DNA of 64,000 nt from Silene latifolia (taxonomy: Eukaryota; Streptophyta; Magnoliopsida; Caryophyllales; Caryophyllaceae): positions 31,510,217 through 31,574,216 of the forward strand of contig NC_133534.1 in assembly GCF_048544455.1 (NCBI RefSeq). Direction: 5' to 3'. The position numbers were made by a program, and so were the translations under genes. Every line of letters starts with the position of its first letter. Positions within the stretch are counted from its first letter, which is position 1. Shown here one piece after another: positions 57,713-64,000 of the stretch. Under the pieces are notes generated by a model. The model was not told the DNA's origin. It made no database searches and worked only from the letters and a program-made list of their open reading frames with translations.

Positions 57713-59821
57713 AATATCCCCAAACCGAACCTTTACTCGTCCCGAGTAAAGAGGTGACTAAAACTAGACCTTTATTTAAACTAACCTACTAATATAACCG
57801 ATATTAGACAATTAGCGGGTCTCACTCCGCCCCTTCAACTCACAACAAGACAACCATGAGGTAGGATGCCTTCTTGCAAGGCTAGGTGGGGCTTGCCAAA
57901 ATGGCGATACATCCAAGCATTAAAGCACACATAACAAGTAATGGATGCATCTACAAAAGAATAGCCACTTTCCTCATCTAAGTGGAGGAAATTATCTACA
58001 AGGGAAGCAATTCAAGGGTACACACTCCTTCATAGATGCAATTTTTTCAAACTACTAAGCCTAGAAGGATACCAATGAATCACCTCCAAGTTGTGTCAAG
58101 TTAGGGTACCTTTGTCCTCAATCGTTAAATGCTTTTGTCAAGAATAGACTCCCTATGGTGTTAGAAACGCTGGAGGATCGCGGAATTCCCCCTCTTGCCT
58201 AGACAAGAAGAAGGGTTGTCCCCTCTCTACCATGCACAAAAGTGGATACGATGGATAAAGGGATCGATAGTGATTGAGTTTCATTTTGGGAGTTTGCTTT
58301 TGTTGTTTGTTTTTCCCCCCAATTTCTTGTGGCATATAACATTTGAGAACACTTTCTTTTTGCCATTTATTTTGATTTTGGCATTTCAACACTTGACAAC
58401 TTTCAACTTTTCTTTTTGCATTTCTTTTGAACATTTTCAAAGTCACCCCAATTAGTAACGAGGGTGCCTTATATTTGAAGCATAGGAGTTTTCATTTTTG
58501 TTGCTCCTCTTTTCTTTTGATGCAATTGCAAACTTTTTGACTTTTCTTTTCTTTTCTTGAACTCAAATTTTGAACAATTTTTGTGCCCATTCCCTTTTAT
58601 GACAAAATATATGGTAGAACATGGATGAATGATGGTTGCATGGTTTCAAGGGTCACCTTGGAATAAACGGTAGCCAAGGAGTTATCACACCACAAGGTAC
58701 TCTTGACTAGGCCTTAATCCATGGGTCATAGGATACTAGGATGACACATCCTAGGGTATTTTACAAGTATTCTAACAAGCAAAGTCTTAAGAACAAAAAG
58801 CATCTACTTGGGCCTATATACACTTGTCAAGCTTCCCAAATAGACGGTTTCACAAAATTTTTCTAACATGCAAATTACATGCCGTGATGCAACTAACATA
58901 TATACATCCTAATGCAAATGATTCTACCAACTAGTATTCCAATTAATCTAAATGCAATCCTAAGTTCACATTGTTTATACCGCATCAATCAAAATAAAGC
59001 CACATAGTCATTAATATAAAGAGGAAAAAGGAGATTGGAAAGATCATACCATGCGGTCTTCAATATCCTCATGTCTCGGATGTGGCGTAGTCAATCAATA
59101 TGAACAAGGATGAACAAACACAATATATATAACAATATATACAAGTCTACACTACAAAGGAAATGAACTTGTTTTTGGATTTTTCAATTTTTCAAATTTT
59201 TATGGGTTTTGTTTTTATGAAATTAAAGAACATATTTTTGAGTTTTTTCGAAATTTTTCAATTTTTATGTATTTTTGGAATATAAATTCTCATCCCCCAC
59301 TTTATTTTGGACATTGTCCTCAATGTACATGTAGGAGTAGGAATGAAAAAGGAAATACATGTTTTTGGATTTTTGATTTTTTGAAATAAAGTACAAATGC
59401 AATATGATATGAATGAATGCATGCTCTAACTAAATGCAATTCTATATGACATATATAACAAATGAATGTAATCTAAACTATACTATATGATGCATGATTT
59501 CTATTAAGCTATGGTCACCTATGATCAAACCTCCCCAAACCGATTTAAACACTATTTCTAGTGTAGAAAAGAATAGGATTGGTCATTAGTGACTATGCAT
59601 GAATTCTAATTTATATGTAATTATCTACATGAAACATGTGAGATATATTACAATGCAATTATACTATATGAACTAACTAATATAAATGCAATATGAAATA
59701 TAATACAAATGCAAGCTAAATTTATATGTATATAACTAAATGCAAGTGGAAATGTAATGCAAAGTGAAAGAAAAGGGTATCTTACAAATGGTGGTTTGAG
59801 GGAGGACTCCACCAAACTCAT
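57713..59821. other. interior of the nested Athila-type element, non-coding part
   Basis: Begins with the polypurine tract (plus AATATCCCCAAACCGAACC). No domain-bearing ORF. T-rich stretches near 58290-58580. ACCTCCCCAAACCGA recurs at 59527, a second copy of the tract-like text. Confidence 0.5.
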
Positions 59822-60205
59822 TCAAATTCCATTATCCATGGAGCTCAATGCTCTCAAAAGTTGGTCAAAAGCTTGTGAATGGTCCTCAAGTAAGCATGAA
59901 TAAGTCTTGAACCATTGCAAGATAGAGTAGGGCCAATCCATGAGGGACCTCCCTTTAAACTCCTTCCCCTTCTCTTTTGCGTTGTGATGATGGCCTTCCC
60001 GACTCTTGAAACTAGCAAACTTGAGATTCTTATCATGGGGGCTTTTCCTGTTGCTCCTATTTCTTCCAAAGTTGATGATGCAAATGCTTGGACTAGTCAA
60101 TTCTCCAAGGATAGAAGGCGAACTTTCATGGCATTGATGATGGGATGTCTTAGGAGTTGGGATAGTGGATGCCAAATTTCCACATAAAGACTCCTTCTTA
60201 ACCTT
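59822..60205 (-). pseudogene. C-terminal ORF of the nested element, unassigned
   Basis: A 117-residue frame from ATG 60173-60175: basic middle (RNRSNRKSPHDKNLKFASFK, EGHHHNAKEKGKEFKGRS) and WPYSILQWFKTYSCLLEDH. It follows the acidic ORF by about 30 bp on the same strand and may be its continuation after a frame break. No family recognised. Confidence 0.35.
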
Positions 60206-60952
60206 TTATTTGAGCTTCCCCACTAAGTAATTCTTGTATGACCATTTGACCTTCGTGAGAAGGTCCATAATGTCATCTCCAACTATCATGGGCTCCATAG
60301 TGGGCATGAAAAGTATCTCATGAAGGCATTCCTCCTCTTCGTCGAAGCAATCTTCAAACTTCTCAAGGATGGGTTCCTCAAGAAAGCTAATCCCATAACT
60401 CCATTCATCATTTGAGTTCATATTTCCCTCATCATCTTCTTCCATAGATGCATCATCATCGCTTTCTCCATATGAATGATAAATAGGGGCTTCACTCCTC
60501 TTCATTAACTCTTTCTCCAACACCTTAAAGTCCACATCAAAAGTCACACCCTCATACTCACAAAGGCTAAGAGTATTTGGCTTACTCAACCTCATGTCTT
60601 CATCATCAAATACAACACTTTCATACTCACAAGAGCTCAAGGAGGTTGGCTCTTCCCACTTCACATCTTCTTCATCAAAGGTCATTGCCTCAAATTCACA
60701 TTCATGTTCAATGCTCAAGGATTGGCGGGGAGTGTTTGTTTGGGCTGCTTTCATTTGGGCAATTCGAATTGCCAAACTCTCACCATGGGTAACAATGCTT
60801 TGGAGAACATTGTTCCTATTTTGGCTCTCCTCTAGAATTTGTGTGAAGAAATTTTGTTGGTCTCCCATCATTTGGAGAACCATATCTTGAATGTCAAAGT
60901 TGGGCTCATGTTTTTGTTGTGGGTGGGTGTGAAAGTGCTCATATTGTGGCAT
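60206..60952 (-). CDS. acidic ORF with internal repeats, gag-like position
   Basis: A 248-residue frame starting MPQYEHFHTHPQQKHEPNFD. The middle has three related acidic repeats, CEFEAMTFDEEDV, CEYESVVFDDEDM and CEYEGVTFDVDF, spaced about 28 residues apart. An acidic Asp/Glu stretch (ESDDDASMEEDDEGN) follows, and it ends WSYKNYLVGKLK. It sits first after the primer site region, where gag is expected, but no capsid or zinc-knuckle motif is seen. Function unknown; it may be a remnant of an N-terminal gag part. Confidence 0.45.
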   Translation of the reverse strand: MPQYEHFHTHPQQKHEPNFDIQDMVLQMMGDQQNFFTQILEESQNRNNVLQSIVTHGESLAIRIAQMKAAQTNTPRQSLSIEHECEFEAMTFDEEDVKWEEPTSLSSCEYESVVFDDEDMRLSKPNTLSLCEYEGVTFDVDFKVLEKELMKRSEAPIYHSYGESDDDASMEEDDEGNMNSNDEWSYGISFLEEPILEKFEDCFDEEEECLHEILFMPTMEPMIVGDDIMDLLTKVKWSYKNYLVGKLK

Positions 60953-61299
60953 TTGGAATTTGTTGCAAAGTGAGTTTTGGGTGGGTGGTTGTTGTTGATA
61001 TTGGATGTGGTGATTTTGATGGAAAAGTTGGGGTAGTAGTTAGGATTTTCATTGCATGAGTTGTAAGGTAGGTTTGTGTTGACTTGCTCCTCAAACTCCC
61101 CATACCCATAGTCATACTCAAAAGATCCACCACAAACTCCATATATCAAGTCTTGAGTCATCATCATAACCAAGATAAAGATACAACTACAAACATGGAA
61201 ACTACAAGAAAACGGTAAAAACGAACCTTGATCGAGGAACAAGTTCCTCAAGGCTAAAGAACAATTAAAATAGAGAAACAAACAAGAACTTAATCGCAT
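60868..61299 (-). other. upstream Asn/Pro-rich ORF of the nested element
   Basis: Reads MMMTQDLIYGVCGGSFEYDY, GYGEFEEQVNTNLPYNSCNE, then an Asn/His/Thr-rich part, overlapping the acidic ORF's start in another frame. It begins just inside the primer site and may be the true N-terminus of the same protein, with a frame shift near 61040. Confidence 0.35.
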
Positions 61300-61307
61300 A
61301 GCACCAT

Positions 61308-61324
61308 CCCCGGCAACGACGCCA
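61308..61324 (-). promoter_or_regulatory. primer-binding site of the nested Athila-type element
   Basis: TGGCGTCGTTGCCGGGG, one base different from the site at 32247-32264, three bases from the LTR at 61328. Confidence 0.8.
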
Positions 61325-61327
61325 TTT

Positions 61328-63324
61328 TGATGGGTGATGTCGTCGGGTCACATCCAATCAAACACATTTATAATACTCAACAAACAACTAGTTAGCAGTA
61401 AGTCGAGGTCGATCCATGAGACGGTGTGCTTTGGGTTCTAAGTCTATCTATCTCAATTTATGCTAGTGTCACAATTGATTTGGGTTTGTAGTTGTGTTAT
61501 AGACTAATAAAAGCAATAAAGTAAACAAGCAATAAAAGGAAGGATGTAAACAAATGATTAAAAGTGCTAGGATATTATGGGGTCATAGGGGATTCATGGT
61601 ATTGATCATACAAACATGTTTATAAAGTTGCAAGCAATTAATGTTGTGGAGGAACCGAGTTGGTTTATGTCTTACGGTTCATAGGAAGAGTTGGGTCCCG
61701 GAGCCGAATCGATTAGATTGTACAACACCTACAAGTCGACTTACTTTCCTCCTATTCAACTTCTATGCATGGTTTAACAAGACTCGAGTTGGTTTATATC
61801 TTACAAGTCAAGTTGAGTAGATAAGAGATGGTAAAAATGCAAGGATTCATAGGTTTAGAATTTCATCAAACATAATATGTACATAAAGTTGACATCACAA
61901 CAAGCAAGCAATTTGATTATGAAAACATATTAGATTAAGCATGAATCAATCCCATGTTGGTTTCCCCTAATTACCCATTAATCCTAGCTAAAGAAACTAC
62001 TCACTCATTATCATGGGAAACATGTCATTAATGGTATCAATCATCACAACAAGTATAAACATGATAATAGAATGAAGAAATGAATAATAAAGATTAAAGA
62101 GTAAAGGAATTATACCAAACTTGAGATGATCCAAATAATAAAGCAAAGAATAATAGAAGAAACTTGATTGATTGATGAAGGGTTGTCAATCCTCCAATAA
62201 TAACCCAATAATCTTCAATTACCCAATAATAAACTTGAATAATAAACTTGAACAATAATTAAGGAGAGATTAATGTGAGATTTGTGGAAAGATTGAGATT
62301 AATCTATTCTAATCTACTCCTAATCTAATCTAAGAGAATTTCCTTCTAAGAGAGCTTGCCTCCATAAGAGGGCTTGGTTGTTTGATTATTACAAATGGGG
62401 TATATATAGTGGGGATTAGGTGTAAGAATTAGGGTTAACTAAGGGCTTAAATGACGATTAAGTCCCTACTTAAGGAAACGCCGGTCTTTTTGGAAGGATG
62501 GGCATCTTTCTTGAAGCTTGAAGAAACGAAATTGGTCTGCCTTGGAATCCGGGCGTCTTTAGCACGGGACGGGCGGATTCTCTGGTCTCTGCCTGGGCGT
62601 CTTGGGGTGAAGACGGGCGTCTTCTGGAGCTGCTGCCCGGGTGTCTTTGGGGGAAGACGGGCGTCTTCTGAGAAGACGGGCGGATTGGTCTCGGGACGCT
62701 CGGATTCTGGGCTGTGTATTTATCTTTTCCTTCTGTCTAGCAATCCGAGCGTCTTGAGGGGAAGATGGGCGTCTTGCTGGGAAGACTGGTATCGTGTTGG
62801 GAAGACGGGCGTCTTCAGTCTCGGGACGCGCGGATTGGCGAACAGTTTCTTTGTTTGAGCTCGGATTATAAAACGGACGTCATTTTCTCATCCGGACTCC
62901 TATTGGAGTGATTCAAAAGCCTAGATCACTTATTTTTTCGACGCCGTTCCGTCTAGCATATTTTCAGAGCCAAAGGAGCAACTCTTCATTTGGGTTCCGA
63001 GCAATTTCTTCATGCAATGTCTTCCCTCTCGTTATTCTTACTTTTAACCCTTTGATCCTTCTATATACACTTTATTCCTACATCTTTGGTCATCATTCTT
63101 GCCTTCTCTTCATACTAGTCCATCTAATATCATCAATAAGCTTCCAAATATGCACGAAAGACGGGAATTTCCGCCTTATTATCTCCTTTTCTACAAAACA
63201 TATGAAATGCGGTAGAAAAGCAAATAGGAAGGTTTTGACGGATAAAATGGCCATAGAATGTTATAATAGTATGCAAAATAGGCTCAATTAGGGGACTAAA
63301 TGTGCGCAAATAATGATCACCTCA
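61328..63324 (-). repeat. 5' LTR of the nested Athila-type element
   Basis: 1997 bp. Carries the longer palindrome array (62553-62840) with several GGGAAGAC.GG.GTCTT copies. Confidence 0.9.
62553..62840. promoter_or_regulatory. GAAGACG-GG-CGTCTTC palindrome array, right copy
   Basis: More repeat units than the left copy (GAAGACGGGCGTCTTCTG, TGGGAAGACTGGTATCG, GGGAAGACGGGCGTCTTC). The copy-number difference between the two LTRs of one insertion shows the array expands or contracts after insertion. Confidence 0.65.
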
Positions 63325-64000
63325 GTACACCACAACTTAATGGTGTTGCTGAGAGGAGAAATCGAACCCTACTAGATATGGTTCGATCTATGATGAGTCA
63401 AACCGAGTTACCCGACTCGTTTTGGAGATTTGCAATCCAAACCTCAATCAAATCATTGAACAATAGTCCAACCAAAGCAACCGAAAAGACTCCATATGAG
63501 ATATGGAAAGGAAGTGTTCCTAATATATCCTATATGAAGATTTAGAGATGTGATGCTTACGTCAAAGTAAAAGCTGACAACAAGCTAGCCCCACGATCTG
63601 AAAAGTGCATCTTTGTAGGTTACCCCAATACCTCCAGAGGATATTACTTCCACAAACCTTTAGAAAACAAAGTGTTTGTGTCTTGTGAGCCTGTCTTTTT
63701 AGAAAATGAGTTTATTTCTAAAAGACAGAGTGGGAGAAATTTTGAACTTGACGAAGTTCAAGAGCCACAAACCGAAGTAGAGACGCAAGAAGACGTTCCT
63801 TCGTCGTCCAATTCTATTGTTATTCCTCAACCGAGGAGGTCGGGTCGAGTTTCTCGCCATCCTGATAGATATGTTGGACTTATCCAAAAGGATGGGATTC
63901 TTGATGTGTTACTTCTAGAAAGTGACGAACCCGCCACCTACAAAGCTGCAATCTCTAGTCCCAATTCACCTTTATGGCTTGAAGCCATGAAATCCGAAAT
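63325..64000 (+). pseudogene. copia integrase end and RT start, to window end
   Basis: Resumes as PQLNGVAERRNRTLLDMVRS with the third catalytic acid (Glu of AERR), then TPYEIWKGSVPNISY. A TAG stop lies at 63543-63545, followed by AYVKVKADNKLAPRSEKCIF, VGYPNTSRGYYFHKPLENKV and RRSGRVSRHPDRY, closing with LEAMKSE, the start of the RT region. One nonsense codon interrupts the part seen. Confidence 0.9.

Larger units (their letters stand above)
55770..63329 (-). mobile_element. nested non-autonomous Athila-type element
   Basis: Element 55775-63324, TSD GTACA (55770-55774 and 63325-63329), inside the copia integrase. LTRs 55775-57712 and 61328-63324 have plus-strand ends TGATGGGTGATG (TAATGGG in the left copy) and GATCACATCA or GATCACCTCA. 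The primer site TGGCGTCGTTGCCGGGG lies on the - strand beside the right LTR (61308-61324). The polypurine tract is TTTGGGGATATT beside the left LTR. The interior of about 3.6 kb holds two or three gag-like ORF pieces and no pol. Confidence 0.9.
42002..64000 (+). mobile_element. Ty1/copia element with two nested insertions, right end outside window
   Basis: 5' LTR 42002-43274 (TGTTGGAGTTTG..CCTACA), primer site TGGTATCAGAGCC (43277-43289, initiator tRNA-Met type), long leader, gag, protease, integrase, and the start of RT at the window end. Insertions at 44241-53204 and 55775-63324 split it. Without them the seen part is about 5.5 kb. Target duplication cannot be checked. Confidence 0.9.

Overview
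The window is repeat-rich nuclear DNA from a flowering plant. It is dominated by nested, mostly dead Ty3/gypsy and Ty1/copia LTR retrotransposons, with one Helitron, several MITEs and tandem repeats. No intact host gene, tRNA, rRNA or CRISPR array was found. A Tat-lineage gypsy element with an antisense extra ORF, Athila-type elements with a tRNA-Asp-type primer site, and a chromodomain-bearing chromovirus point to a eudicot. A Caryophyllales relative (Silene-like) is my guess, from memory of Retand-type elements, and is not proven by the sequence.

Layout. 1-1892: tail of a dead Tat element (antisense ORF on +, integrase end on -). 1893-5589: truncated chromovirus (Tekay-like) on the - strand with a wrecked pol and C-terminal chromodomain, abutting a second related LTR (5590-6750). 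6751-9240: AT-rich DNA with a 3-copy repeat of about 230 bp, an RNase H-like exon fragment and a short-period minisatellite. 9240-20654: units of a repeat of about 1.84 kb, carrying a hAT-like MITE with TSD (9530-10147), a non-autonomous Helitron (10284-13309), four tandem copies of a second hAT-like MITE and two Stowaway MITEs. 20655-22599: short repeat debris and a multi-exon coiled-coil gene fragment. 22600-33753: complete 11.15-kb Athila-type element (- strand, TSD GAAAT) with gag and protease but no RT or integrase, itself carrying a nested solo LTR (25108-26416, TSD CACCT). 33754-40674: second Tat copy, with the antisense PMD-like ORF and its promoter on +, and the gag-pol remnant on -. 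40675-42001: an Athila LTR on +, cut by a Ty1/copia element that runs from 42002 past the window end. The copia element carries two nested non-autonomous elements: a LARD-like one with 2.7-kb LTRs (44241-53204) and an Athila-type one (55775-63324, TSD GTACA).

Most interesting signal: six LTRs or LTR fragments (four Athila-type, two chromovirus-type) carry an array of perfect or near-perfect palindromes, CTCGATCGAG or CTCGGCCGAG cores with covarying flanks, immediately upstream of the TATA box. The spacing is nearly constant: 64-66 bp in the Athila LTRs and 50-51 bp in the chromovirus LTRs. The nested Athila-type element at 55.8-63.3 kb has an unrelated palindrome, GAAGACG-GG-CGTCTTC, in the equivalent upstream zone. 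The same CTCGATCGAG motif also occurs inside the coding linker between gag and protease and in a non-coding internal region. This looks like a modular, transferable promoter-proximal element shared between lineages.

The elements do not form a functional pathway. They record insertion layers: Tat, then Athila-type insertions into it, then solo-LTR formation and a copia insertion, then two insertions into the copia element. Many stop codons can be explained by C-to-T or G-to-A changes, as expected of methylated, silenced repeats.
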